Of a stretch of DNA of 64,000 bases, positions 13,101 through 24,515 are shown piece by piece. Source of the DNA: Leptobrachium leishanense (lineage: Eukaryota > Chordata > Amphibia > Anura > Megophryidae). The notes beneath the pieces are model-generated. The model saw only the letters and a list, made by a program, of their open reading frames with translations, ran no database searches and was not told where the DNA came from. Position 1 is the stretch's first letter, and every line of letters begins with the position of its first letter. The translations under genes were made by a program, and so were the position numbers. Location of the stretch: the NCBI GenBank assembly GCA_009667805.1, contig CM019067.1, forward strand, positions 248,717,721 through 248,781,720, read 5' to 3'.

Positions 13101-16100
13101 ATGCTAAAAAAGAATGTACAAGTAATGCATGTATGTTATGTAAAATAAACTGATTCCAAATCTATGTATGGTTTTGTAAATAAAATGTACTTAAACTCTT
13201 TAAAAAACTTGTCCCTTTCCAGTCAACATGTGAGTAAAATTAAACGGTTTATTGGGTGAGCTAAAAGGGGCTAAACATCTCCAAGTGTTTATAGTTTGGA
13301 TAATCCAAAATGGATTTTTTAAATAAAAAGTGAATTGACAACCTAGGCGTCAAATGTAACTTGTCAGCAACCAGAGGAGACTTGTATTATTTTTTTGTTA
13401 TATTAATAATTTTAATTTTGAAAGATTGTCATCTGTACAATAGACAATAAGGAATAATGGCCGCATAGGGCCAGCTAGAAACAGTCGCAAACATAGACAT
13501 CAGAAAAATAGTATAAGCCGACAAAGGAGATCGATATAAGTCAGCAAGTAATGAAAGATAAAAAGAAAGGGAAAAGACATCGCAGAAAGCCCCCAAAGCA
13601 GCAGGATAGATCAAAACTGTGTGGAGCAGGCGAACTAAGGATGGGGGAAGGATGGGTGAAGAAAAATGGGAAAGGAGAGGGAGGAGACGTGGACAAAAGC
13701 CCAAGAAGAAATGGCATTCCTGGCGCACTCAGGAACCCCGGATGGGGACCTAAGGCCATGGAAGAGTTCTGTGGGCCAGGAGACCCATGGCCAGGGGAAT
13801 GTGCAATGCCAAGGTGGCTGCCCACATGGCACGCCTGGGTCAACCGAAAACATCCACAAAATAAATAAATAAATAAGGGGGGGACCAAACCAGGGGGGGG
13901 GCAAAAATTAATATAAAATGCAAGACAGCAAAACTATCAGAAAACAACGAAGCATCCTCAAGGCCTTCAAAAAAGAATGGTGTTTTAGTTCCCAAACCAA
14001 GATGGAACACAAAGCATATGTGGGAGTCACTAATAAAGGATAAATTCGGGAGGAATAGGCCACAAGAGCACCAAGATACAGAGAGGATCTTTCAAGACAG
14101 TCATCCTGAGTCCATAGGAGAGTCCATCAACCGAGTAGGCGAACGCGGGGAGAGTCTCAATGTAAGCAGCAGTGACCATGCCTCCTCAGGGGTAGCAGCA
14201 TGTATGTTCTCAAAAACCAAACGGATAGAACTGGCGACTCCCCGATGGTATTGAATCCCTTATCACAGAGCAAAGATGCAACTTCACAGAATCTCCTGTG
14301 AGCCATGAGGATCATGAAAGGTCATGAAATAGAGTCAAGGAGGTCGACTCGAAGGGGACCACACTCCATGCAGTAGGCATAGCCATAATCCGGAGCTTCA
14401 AAGAGACCTCTATAGGTAGCATCAGGAAGATAATATGTGGGTCATGCATTAAACACACTTATCCTGGCGGTAACGCATACATATCGTGGCTGGTTGGGAA
14501 TGCACAGTTCTGTGCATTCCTTTACCTAAACCCTGTAAGTCTTCCACTCAGAAGGCTGAATCATCCTGAATTACAACCACTAAGGAGTGAGGACGCAGCT
14601 AACCATGAACATGTGAAATACAATAAATGGTCATGGAGGACAGTGGTAACCTTTACAAAGGATGGCTAGATCCGATAGCATATAAAAACCATATCATCAG
14701 ATGTGCATTTTTTTAATATATACCGATAAGAAATGTCATGAAATTGCAGGTATGAGAATGAACAGCCTTTTAGGAAAGCGGTGGAGGAAGAGATACGATC
14801 CTTATACAAAGTGATCGATGATGCAAACTTGACAAAAATGGACCTGGAAAGTCAAATAGAAAGCATGAAGGAAGAGCTTGCTTTGCTATCAAAGAATCAT
14901 GAAGAGGTAAGAGGTCCTCTAAGACTACCGCAAATGGTAGCTTTGTGTGCTGAACCCAATGGCCCATTGGCATTTTTTGGGAATGTGGTTTAGTAAAACA
15001 CATAAAACTAATGTAAGGATAATCTCTGTATGTTGGCATCATTTCTCCATGCATTTGCTATACTTATTTGGCTAAAGTTAAGTGTAGGACAATTAATATT
15101 CAAATACAGCCAGCCAATGATATAATTGTAATGTAGTCACTAGCAAATACTCAGATACCACGCCGTCATGCATTCAGCGGTTGAGAAGGGTGATTGGCAG
15201 CCAGGAATGCACCAAGACTGTCCTATGTTGGTCACTGCTGTTATTTCATAAAGGTCTTAATGGACAAATTCTGCCTGCTTTCCAAGGGATTTTTGTCAAG
15301 GTAATTAACAAGGACAATTTTAGGGATGTGGGATGAAATATGCAAATTATGAGGTCATAGAATTATGTAAAAAAACACATTACTATTTACACTTAACCAC
15401 CCTGATGGCATAGAATCTGTGGGTGCATTATATGTTCATTGCCACTTAGGATTTACATATGCATTTCACTTCCTCCTAACTGTGCATTGTGAGACCAAAG
15501 CCCTTACAAGCCCTAGAATGGGTGTTAGAACTTAAGAGACAACCTTTTACTATCACTCTCCTATACAAAGTAACACAATGCAACTGCCATTATTCGCAAC
15601 CTGTCAGGCATTTTCTCTAAATGACGATTTTTTTTTTTTTAAATAGATTAAAAGCCATTACACATATGAGCATCCTAATTAGAAATTATAGTGATATCTA
15701 AAATAACCAAAGTATTCTGTTCCCTCTAGGATGTGAAGATGTTGTACAGACAGCTTGCTGGATCTCAGTTGGAAGAAGTTGATGCTCCTATTGGAACTGG
15801 GCTTGATGATATCTTGGAGACTATCAGAATTCATTGGGAAAAAGACATTGAGAAGAACCGGGCAGAAACAGGCGCCCTCCTCCAAGCCAAAGTATGGACA
15901 TGCCTTTACATGTCAAGGTTTCATGAATTCTATATAGAAATTATATACAGGTCTATTCACTAAAGGTGAAACTTGGAAGAATTGGCAGGAGAAGAGAACA
16001 ATCTAGACCACATAGCTGATTTGGATAGCGAGATAAATAAATAGGAGAATTTTTCTGGTTTGGCTATTTTGACCTAGAATTTTCACTTCTCCAGTCATTC

Positions 16101-19100
16101 TCCTGAGTTTCACCTTTAGTGCATAGACCTGATCAGTGTTTTTATATTATATATTATTCTATTAACTGTTACATTTTATATATGCTCTTCTAGTCATAAT
16201 GCAAAATTTTATTTAATGCAATAAATCCAGTTTATGGATAATGCAATCCAGTGAATACATCAGGTTTGCTAATGTCACCGAGTGAAGACAATGACGGGTG
16301 ATGCCATTTCCATATAGTTTCTTGTTACACAAAGACAATTCCCAGTGATGGGATAAGCCTTGTTAAAGGTCATTTTGTGGTGTGAAACATTGTCCTATCC
16401 AACTGTGTGGGATTAATTGGAAAGCTTTCAACTAGATCTGTGCGCTCATCAGTCAATCATATTGGTTATTGCCGTTGTGACATTTGGGGCTCAATTTAAT
16501 TCTTTCGGCTGGTGTTTTGAAAAAAATATCATCGAGTTTCGACTGATATCATTTTCAAACATCAGCTGATTCATTCAAGAAAATTTGGCCACAGACGAAA
16601 AACGATGCTTGGTCCGAAAAAAATCTGACTAGTAGAATGCCCAAAACAACATACTTTCGGCCGGCACCATATTGATTTTTGTTATTAAGCTTGTCTATTT
16701 GAAAATCCAATGTTAAAATGAGGGTTTCAGTCTGACGTTGTGGTTCCCTGTCTTTCCATTTATCCAAACCTTTCAGCACTTCATATTTTTAAACATCAGC
16801 TTACTGATAATTCGAATCGAATCGCTAAAGCCAACATTTCCATTAGAGTGTACAGATAATACATAACAATAAATGAGGTGAATTTTTAATGGGAATCAAA
16901 TGTTGGTAAACCCTTCATGGATTTGTCAGATTGGGGTGGAAAAATCTGTACATTTCTGTAAAAGAGTTACATTAAATCAAGCCCTTTATTAAAACCTGGG
17001 GCCCTATTCCAAGGTGTAAACTTAACCAGTGCTGTTATAAACTTAACAACTGCATAGAGTATGATGGCTCTGGTAAATTTACAACAGCTTTGGTTCAGCT
17101 AACAAAAAGGGGACCTATTTCATAGTGAACGCTAAATTGGAGACGTTAACCAGGATAATGTGCGCTTTCAGATTTTCCCTCAGTGTCTCCATGTTATCTC
17201 AGCACTTCGTCCCAGAAAGCAGGACTAACCTCCCTGATTCCCCCGCGATGGCGCGAGCATCAGCTGCTGGAGTCCATAGGACTCTATGGAGCCCTGCACT
17301 TCCAAGCCTCGAGCTCTGCTCAAGCTCGCTCTCGTGAGATCGCGAAGTGCCACAGTGTAATTGCGGAAGGAGACTGGGAACTATTTGTTCCGTGTCTTAC
17401 TCTGCTCCTGGTGAGATGCAGTGGATCACGCCATCCCTTTTTGTGATGGGATAAAAATTATGGGATTCTTAGGGGGGGGTTGGAATGTGTTAAATGATTT
17501 TGCATTTGCAGAATTATGTAGCGGCAGCTTTTAGGAGTTGTTAAAAATTTTCATTTCGTGGTAATTTGTGCCTGCACTTTGTAATACCTCCCGTCTCGAG
17601 ACGTTAAAAATAGATTTCGCTCCCCAAGTTAAATATAGGAGGCGCAGAGTACAGTAAGCTTGCGCAAGCTGCGAGGCGCAAACTAATTTCACCCCAGTTT
17701 AGTGTCAACTATAGAATATTGATTCCAGACATTAAACTTACCAATGCTAGCGCTGACGATTACATATTGAAACGCCACATTAACACCAACTATGGAATAG
17801 GGCCCCTGGTGAGTTATAAAAAAGGGAATTGTGTAATGTGTGTGATCTCACAAGATCAAATTATAGATAACTTCTTATTGGTGGAAACCACAAACCCACC
17901 CCCACGTATTCTTATCGGTGCTCCGAGAAATCTGACCATAATCTCTGAGTTTTCCCAAATACTCCATGACCATGACAACGGTTATACTTAATGCATTTTC
18001 CTTCTTTCCTTCATTGTGAGCAGCAGTCCGCAGCCTTACCTGCAGTGCAAAGCCAAGAGGAAGAGGTGGTGAAGTGCCTAAGAGATGAATTTCATGACAC
18101 TGGTTGCAAAATACAGAGCCTTCAAGCAGAAACAGAGTCCCTGAGGACTTTGGTAGGTGGTGCTCCTTACTATAATTTATAAAACAATGCATGGATAAAA
18201 ACAAGAAACATTTCAAAGCTCAGATGGAAGGTGTACTGTGTATCCAGTGGACTGCTACGACCAGTGAAATAGAGATGACCAAAGATACTTTGGATAGCGT
18301 GAATTGCAATTTAGGTTAGATAATGTTTTATAAAAAAAATAGATAAAGAAATAAAAAATTGTCTGCTTCATTGCATCAAAATACTTATTTTTCAGTAGTG
18401 TGTTCTGGTGCTGTCACGCTAACATGATGATGTGCCATCACAACAAGTGTTCCAAAGCAGGAGATGATGAACAAATACAATCGGATATGTTAGTCTAACA
18501 ATTCTAGGTCTCTATGTTCACAGAAAAGAGGTTTGGAGAACTCTCTTCATGATGCTAAGCACTGGCACGACATTGAACTACAGAACTTGGGCTCAGTCAT
18601 CACCAAACTGGAGGCAGAGTTGGAAGAAATAAAAAGTGAAACTGAACAGCACCAGAAGGACAGAGAACATCTGCTGGCCAACAAACACCAGCTTGAAAAT
18701 GAAATTGCAGCATACCACTCCATCCTGGATGGAGAAGAAAACAGGTAGCCTGTTAGTAACCCAATTTACCATTGGGTTGTGGATCTCTATACTGTTATTC
18801 CATAATGCATGTGTAGCGCTCACTCCCGGAGGAGCCGCTGAAAATGAACCACGGGTCAGTCTCCCCGCACTAGGGAATAAATATACTCCAACACCGCTGT
18901 GAGTTTTTATCATTTAAATAGTTTACTAAAATAATAAGCAGATGTTGAGACACGGTATTCACAGATATTATTACAGTACTTTCGTATTGCGGTAAAACGC
19001 GTAGCGGAAAAGAAACGAAACACGAGGCTTCGTATTTCGGAAGAATAAAATATTCGCAACCGAACAGAAAAATATATGCAATTGCCCAATAGTTCGGTAA

Positions 19101-21325
19101 AACAGAGACACGTAGCGAACCCCAAAATACAATCTCTTCGTATTACGATAAACGCGCAGCGGAAAAGAGAAAAATATGTATTCGGAACGTAACCTTAACT
19201 CCCGTTCCGATTCGTAACAAAATGAGTCCTGCACAGGTTTAAGTCCCGGAATGTAAAAGGTGTGTATGTGTGTGTGGTACCCGGGTACTGTTCAACTGAC
19301 CAGTGAATTTACTGAAGGAATGTCTTCGACTAGTCAGTTGGGGCCCTGTGGACTTTAAAGAGAAAACAGCAGTGTGTTCCTTAATTACATACGGCCTTGG
19401 AGGCCTCTCACCCATCCACCGGTTGCTGTAGGCTCCGCTGACCCAGGACGTCTCTCCGCTCGATTTTGACTGGGGATACTAGCGGCCGGATCCGTTGTCT
19501 GACTCTCTGTTGCTTGTCCACGACTTGTCCCGCTCTCCGCCTGCTCTCTGTATCCGATCAGCTCGCGGCAACTCCTCACTCCAGGTCTTTGGCTTCTTTA
19601 ATCTGCAGCAACCTCAGGAACTCGGAGGTCTCCTTCTCTTTAGGCCGAATGACCCGATAAGGAACTGACAGGTCTCTCGCTGGCTCTGGCCTAGGCCCTC
19701 TTGCGATGTCTTTCACTGCGTCTGCTCTCTCTCGTTCCCTCGCGCGCTCTGGCGCGTTCTCCACGAGGTTCGGGAAGTAAGCCTCCTGTGTCCCACCCAC
19801 TTCCTGTCCTTTTGCAAAGCACGCCGGGAAATGTAGTCCCAATGTCTCGTGTCTCTAATCGCGATTGTCTCCATCTTGTGGCCAAAAATAGGTACTACCG
19901 GCAGCAAGATTTAACACAGCACTACACATGTATATGAGTGACCGGGGGAGGGGCGTGTGGGAACCAGTGCTACTACTTCAGGTCTAGGTGATATGTTGCT
20001 TCAATAAAGGTGTAGTCAGGGTCCTGGTCATGATCAGGTCCAGATCTTTCTGTTATATTTCAGTATAAGCATATACACAATGTGCAGACTGCTTCCTTAA
20101 TATTGGCTATACAGATGGAGGTAGTCTACTCACATTTTTTTATGTCTTTTCCCCGAATGGCACCAAAATCAGGGCAGCCGGTGACTTGGGGAGCACCGGA
20201 TCTCCCTAATCTCTTGTAAAGTCCTCAGGTATGGATTGGGTAATGCTCCTCAATGAAATGAAACAGGACAGGATAACGCCTGCGGTATTTTAAAACGGAT
20301 TTATTAAAACAATAAATGAATAAATAAACAGTACACCGCAAACGCGTTTCGCTCAGTAGCTTCATTATTGGTGTAAACATGAGTAAGACTGGTGCTGGGG
20401 ACACTGACAAACAAATGAGCAATTAATATTGCAAAAATACAACTACCAAGAAAAGATGCGTAAATCAAAAGATTTTTCATAATATATAGTGTCAACAAAA
20501 TAATCTTATCCTTTACCTCCCACACACAACCACATACTGTATGTTGTAAAATCCTCACCTCAGTCAGCTTCCAAACATTCTTGCATTCCTTTCTCCAGTA
20601 TTTCAGGGTCTTTAAATTCTGCCGATAACTGTAGAACATTGATTTCATCCAGATAAATAGACCCAACAACGTTTCAACAACTGAATGTGTCAAGTGGAAT
20701 TTTGGCCTTGATTTAATTCCATTGGATAAGCATTTTCTAATCATGACTCTCTTTTAGAAAAACTTCAAATGATTTATCTACAAAAACTCCCACAGACCTC
20801 AACGGTGCCTTGTCTAGGTAAATCATTTGAGGTTTTTCTGTTAGTAATCATTTCAAAGTGCTTACCCAAAGGAATTAAATTAAGGCCTTGTTGGAAAATA
20901 GTCAGCCAGGAAGCTGAATTCATCCAACATTTTAATGTGAAATACTGTTCTTGAAGCTGGGAATGCGCTCCTCTGACTAATCATAGAGTTCCATGGATAC
21001 TGATTCTCAAAAGGAGCTGTACTTTTAACAAAACACCAGTTTACAATATTTATTAACAATACAATTCAACCCATCTCTCTAGTACAAACATTTCTTACAG
21101 TAGCAGTTTTTTGTTGGTAAATGAAAACAATATACTGTACACAAAAGTCTTGACAGATAATCAAAGCCAATGGTGGGGCTTTTTGAGCGGCGAGTTCCGA
21201 GGAAATTCCAAATGGTACATGCTAATACAGAAACAACGTTTTCGTAGAGTATAGACGTAACCAATAACCAGTGAATTTAGTTTGTGAAATTAATCATCAT
21301 GTTTTTCATTTTCCATTGCAGATGA
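10041..21325 (+). CDS. BFSP2: BFSP2 (phakinin / beaded filament structural protein 2), exons 2-7 of the gene
   Basis: Lens-fibre-specific intermediate filament protein that co-assembles with filensin (BFSP1) into beaded filaments; loss causes cataract in mammals (family knowledge). Six exons are joined by GT-AG introns: 10041-10123, 14750-14906, 15730-15891, 18021-18152, 18524-18744 and the last from 21322. Together they give 252 codons of alpha-helical rod that follow the human protein almost block by block, for example [47 protein letters not shown] and [12 protein letters not shown]. The 221-bp exon 6 is the length typical of intermediate filament genes. The protein ends right after the rod (ILDGEENR), matching the tailless phakinin design. 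Exon 1 (head and coil 1A) is not seen and is probably upstream of the window. No frameshift or internal stop is present. Orthology is certain from identity and from CDV3 lying downstream. Confidence 0.95.
11000..11410. repeat. 28-bp minisatellite in hAT element 1
   Basis: About 14-15 units of consensus gagcccccagaataatatac followed by acagcact. Some units lose a C or carry aag for cag. The open frames of all three minus-strand phases are caused by the absence of stops in the unit and are not genes. Confidence 0.9.
11411..11900. repeat. 20-21-bp minisatellite in hAT element 1
   Basis: Units of caggtctcatggatatgccc type with variable spacer (atgcc, actgc, attgc) and variable C-run length. The same unit family is found in the hAT elements at 23588 and 44534. 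Confidence 0.9.
11921..12090. repeat. GC-rich hairpin at the 3' side of hAT element 1
   Basis: The left arm (gccggcggccgcgtgcttcc, then tgctagaatggccgctgac) is followed about 30 bp later by its reverse complement. It could form a stem of about 60-70 bp. Confidence 0.85.
12204..13400. other. BFSP2 intron 2 sequence, nothing recognised
   Basis: AT-rich with scattered short open frames and no domain, repeat or splice support. Confidence 0.4.
13410..14470. mobile_element. Unclassified dispersed repeat, copy 1
   Basis: Purine-rich repeat sharing order and wording with 49550-50350 (ccatggaag..., ggtggctgcc, cacatggcac). No terminal repeats were seen. It could be part of an LTR or DIRS-type element. 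Short overlapping open frames on both strands are not supported as genes. Confidence 0.4.
14750..14906 (+). CDS. BFSP2: BFSP2 exon 3
   Basis: The acceptor is aaattgcag and the donor gtaaga. The 157-bp exon completes the split Arg codon and then reads [31 protein letters not shown] and [15 protein letters not shown], ending KNHEE. This is coil 1B of the rod and is nearly identical to mammalian phakinin. Confidence 0.94.
14907..15729. other. BFSP2 intron 3, nothing recognised
   Basis: Ordinary AT-rich intron of 823 bp without recognisable repeats. Confidence 0.5.
15730..15891 (+). CDS. BFSP2: BFSP2 exon 4
   Basis: The acceptor is ccctctag and the donor gtatgg. The 162 bp (54 codons) begin [16 protein letters not shown], contain the phakinin block [16 protein letters not shown], and end ETGALLQAK. 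It starts and ends in phase 0. Confidence 0.94.
15948..16131. mobile_element. MITE M (ggtgaaa / tttcacc ends), copy in BFSP2 intron 4
   Basis: Ends caggtctattcactaaaggt and cacctttagtgcatagacct are inverted. The interior holds gaacaatctagaccacatag and ttctggtttggctattttga. The family also occurs at 28676, 28851, 31670 and 45876. Confidence 0.78.
16132..16999. other. BFSP2 intron 4, nothing recognised
   Basis: AT-rich sequence with no supported gene or repeat boundary. Confidence 0.4.
17000..17804. mobile_element. Foldback MITE with ggccctattcc ends
   Basis: Ends ggccctattcc and ggaatagggcc are inverted and flanked by a perfect 5-bp duplication cctgg. Internal hallmarks are gggaactatttgttcc and a G-run. 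Related sequences occur at 22039-23007, 26098-27120 and around 44290-44533. Confidence 0.75.
18021..18152 (+). CDS. BFSP2: BFSP2 exon 5
   Basis: The acceptor is cattgtgag and the donor gtaggt. The 132 bp (44 codons, the same count as the human exon) start [15 protein letters not shown] and end [15 protein letters not shown] second possible acceptor (gagcag) 3 bp further on would drop one Gln. The first was chosen because the human protein also has two Gln residues here. Confidence 0.92.
18524..18744 (+). CDS. BFSP2: BFSP2 exon 6 (221 bp, end of the rod)
   Basis: The acceptor is tatgttcacag and the donor gtagcc. The exon reads [20 protein letters not shown], then coil 2B, and ends at the helix termination motif [10 protein letters not shown]. 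Its length is exactly 221 bp, as in classical intermediate filament exon 6. Read through without splicing, the next codons are AGG TAG; spliced to 21322 they are AGA TGA. Both give Arg then stop, so the predicted protein does not depend on the last splice. Confidence 0.92.
18812..19926 (-). mobile_element. Solo LTR of a Ty3/gypsy-type element, antisense in BFSP2 intron 6
   Basis: Begins tgtagcgctcactcccggag and ends gcactaca, flanked by catg on both sides (18808-18811 and 19927-19930). Read on the minus strand its end matches the end of the 5' LTR at 34660-35597 (ctcctccgggagtgag), and the segment around gactagtcgaagaca / ggtacc also matches. It is 1115 bp. No internal retroviral-type genes remain, so it arose by LTR-LTR recombination. 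Confidence 0.9.
19931..21320. other. BFSP2 intron 6, repeat fragments including a foldback
   Basis: Near 20338 there is the motif gcaaacgcgtttcgctcagt seen in other frog-type repeats. An imperfect foldback spans about 20695-20890, with arms sharing aaatgatttatctac and its inverse. No gene is supported. Confidence 0.45.
20695..20890. repeat. Imperfect inverted repeat
   Basis: The left arm tgatttaattccattggata ... caaatgatttatctac is mirrored by gtaaatcatttgaggttttt ... ggaattaaattaaggcc, with a spacer of about 35 bp. The arms have diverged at many positions. Confidence 0.65.
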
Positions 21326-21590
21326 TGGGTTTTTAGAAGATGATGAGGACCTTGCTGAGAAAAACCGCATCACATAATCATCGGAAAGCTTCATTGCTAC
21401 ATTAGGGTGAATCAATGCAAGAGGGCTTTCATTTTGATTGCGTGTAATTCAGTTAAATTAGTTTTTAGATTTAAAATCCATTTAACCCTTTTTCAAGCAA
21501 AACGTGGATTTGGAATGCTATCTATTTCATATGCCATGGTGTTAAAAATCTAAATAAATGCTAATAAACTAAATATTCTGATCAAATCTT
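21322..21590 (+). CDS. BFSP2: BFSP2 terminal exon 7 (last codon, stop and 3' UTR)
   Basis: A pyrimidine-rich acceptor (ttttccattgcag) at 21321 precedes atgatgg. Joined to exon 6 it completes the final Arg codon and is followed at once by TGA at 21323-21325. Two AATAAA signals at 21553 and 21563 would end a 3' UTR of about 260 bp. That human BFSP2 also finishes with a tiny coding portion in exon 7 supports the assignment. The alternative is that the transcript ends in exon 6 at the TAG at 18746. Only transcript data can settle this. Confidence 0.6.
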
Positions 21591-21599
21591 GGATGTTTG

Positions 21600-22038
21600 C
21601 CTTTGCCTGGAGTGTGGTTTGGTTATGTTATAAAAATTACTAGGTCAACATGGTTCTATTGTCTTTGCTCAGTAAACATATACACCACTTTGTTATGTCA
21701 CCCTACTTTAATTCAAAATAAAACTGCAAAGAGTTTAACAAAAAAAAATTACAGATGACGGTGTCTACATACCGTGCACATCTAAGCATATTCTGAAATC
21801 ACCACAGTCTGAATATGTGGTGGATAATACAAAGTTGCCCACTCTTCTGCAACTGAAAGGTATTATTACTTATCATTTTTATTAATGTTTTCACTGAATT
21901 CAGGGGGTCAAGTCAAGCTGGAACACAAACCTCTCACTATTTTTTCTCACTATTTTAGCAGAGGGAATATAGTTGCTATTTGATTTTAGTTGAAAGATGA
22001 AATATCTTTGTTGTCAGAAAAGTTCATATAAATGTCTG
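21600..22038. other. Intergenic, nothing recognised
   Basis: AT-rich sequence after the proposed BFSP2 poly(A) signals with no supported feature. Confidence 0.4.
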
Positions 22039-23007
22039 GGCCCTATTCTGACCATGCCGCTACCTTCTCAAGTCATTAATTTATTGTCTCGAGACATTAT
22101 ATATAATGGCTAAAGACACAGTTTCAAGCTTGCATCAATTAGCGGCAGATTAGTGTACATTAACGGCTTTTACAACTTTTATAGGTGTTGTTAATAACAA
22201 CTCAACATGGGAACAGTGAATTATTCCATGGTAGACGAAAAAGAATACCAGCTCTCAGAACCTGGTGTTAAGTGATTTCCCTTAACCCAAATCACTTAAC
22301 AGTTAAATGTAAACCCCTCACAAATTCCAAATTTATCTCTGATCCCATGAAGCAGAGAGCAGCATGATCCGCTGCTTCCACTGCCGGGATGTAGCAGAAT
22401 ACTGGGAACAAATAGTTCCTAGCGTGTCTCTCTGTGGCTATGACACGTGAACCCACATGCATGAGCTTATACTAGCATCGTTGCTGGTATCGATTCTAAT
22501 TTGTGCCGCTAATACAGCAGCTTGGTAGGAATCAAGTCGGTATAGGAATTGTTAAGAGTTAGCGTCTTGTCTTGACATTACTCTTTAGCTCACTGATGGC
22601 AAACTATGAAATACCGTCTCCTCAAAGCAGGTGTTAAATGAATTTGCATTTGCAAAATCACATAACAAACTATGAAAACATGCCATTAAATCCAATACTC
22701 ACCTCTCATTCTGTGGTGGAGAGGGTGGCACGATCCACTGCTTCCTCTCACCGAGAACAGAGTGAGACTGGGAACAAATAGTTCCTAGTCCCACTCCACG
22801 ATTCCAACGAGGCAATGCACGATCTCGTGTGAGTGAGCTTGCGGCCGGGACGCACAAGGCTCCACAATATAAGGTATCAGGCAGCTTTGCGCTTAGTTCC
22901 ATCTACCCCAGAATACGCTCAGTAAAATGGAGACGGTAAGGAGAATCTGCAGGTGTAGATTTTCTTGCTTACCATCTTCATTTTACTGACAACAATGGTA
23001 TAGGGCC
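22039..23007. mobile_element. Foldback MITE, second copy of the ggccctatt family
   Basis: Ends ggccctattctgacc and caatggtatagggcc are inverted. It contains two inverted occurrences of gggaacaaatagttcctag, the family hallmark. Flanks do not show a clear duplication. Confidence 0.65.
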
Positions 23008-23579
23008 CTACATATGTTATATATCTTTTGGAATATTTTGAAACTACACAATAGAATCCCACAGTTATAGAAAATGCCACATTGAAAATGTAATCAGAAA
23101 AAGCAGTTTACATTAAAAATATCACAATACAGTGCAGAATATGAGCCTCTTTTACCACATGCATTAAATAACTGAGTACCGTTCCTCCATGGGGTAGATT
23201 AGTAAAGTACTTCACACGTTAGAGGAAAAGGACTATGATGAAAGCTAAAAAATGATGTACAGTATATTATTGATTCCATAAGACGAACACCATGGGAAGA
23301 ACAAACAGGATATGTCTGCTTCACACCTGTGCATCCAGTCTATTCACACATCATTCTCTGCTGACTATGGGAAGAAAATGTTCAAGCTTTATATATTATT
23401 TATGTAATCCTTTATTCAGAGGCATAAAACAGATATATAATCAGATATCTTCACAAGAGGACATTGTACAAGACCTTAATAACATCTCTTACACGTATTG
23501 GGCCTTATTCCCTATTTCACACTAAGGCCCCTATTACATACCTAACGCTAACGGTAGCGCTCACCTGCGTGAGCACTAC
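23008..23579. other. Intergenic, repeat remnants
   Basis: Ends with an inverted pair (taacggtagcgctcacc / gagcactaccgttagc) that belongs to the repeat into which the next hAT element inserted. No gene. Confidence 0.4.
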
Positions 23580-23891
23580 CGTTAGCTCAGGGGTCAAGTC
23601 CTGGGACAAAAAGTGAGGGAACTCACCCACGAATTCCACAACCCCCATTACCTGAAGAAAATATATATATATATCACGAGTATAGCAGTGCGTGCCGGTG
23701 ATATCATTTTTATTGGGTTAACTTTACATTTAAAAGACAAGCTTTCAAGAGTGTAAACTGGAAACTATACTGATCAGTGAAAGGTATCACTACGTACAGG
23801 TATACTCGTGATTGTGGCAACTGGACTAACGCGTTTTATATATAATCTATCTATATCTATATCTATATCTATCTATCTATATATATATATA

Positions 23892-24515
23892 TCCAGGCAC
23901 AGACCCCCAGAATAATATACACAACACTGTGCCCCCAGAATAATATACACAGCACTGAACCCCCAGAATAACATACACAGCGCTGAGCCCCCAGAATAAT
24001 ATACACAGCACTGAGCCCCCAGAATAATATACACAGCGCTGAGCCCCCAGAATAATATACACAGCACTGAGCCCCCAGAATAATATACACAGCACTGAGC
24101 CCCCAGAATAACATACACAGCACTGAGCCCCAGAATAATATACACAGCACTGAGCCTCCAGAATAATATACACAGCGCTGAGCCCCCAGAATAATATACA
24201 CAGCACTGAGCCCCCAGAATAATATACACAGCACTGAGCCCCCAGAATAACATACACAGCACTGAGCCCCCAGAATAATATACACAGCACTGAGCCTCCA
24301 GGATAATATACACAGCACTGAACTCCAAGAATAATATACACAGCACTGAGCCCCCAGAATAATATACACAGCACTGAACCCCAAGAATAATATACACAGC
24401 ACTGAACCCCAAGAATAATATACACAGCACTGAGCCCCAGAATAACATACACAGCACTGAACCCCAAGAATAATATACACAGCACTGAGCCCCCAGAATA
24501 ACATACACAGCACTG
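23892..24515. repeat. 28-bp minisatellite in hAT element 2
   Basis: About 22 units of the gagcccccagaataatatac type, with some units reading aataacatac. It is open in all three minus-strand frames over more than 200 codons, a by-product of the unit sequence. Confidence 0.92.

Noticed and set aside
13551..13904. Several frames on both strands near 13.5-13.9 kb
   Set aside because: They are in a dispersed repeat also present at 49.6-50.3 kb, and the frames are not conserved between the two copies.
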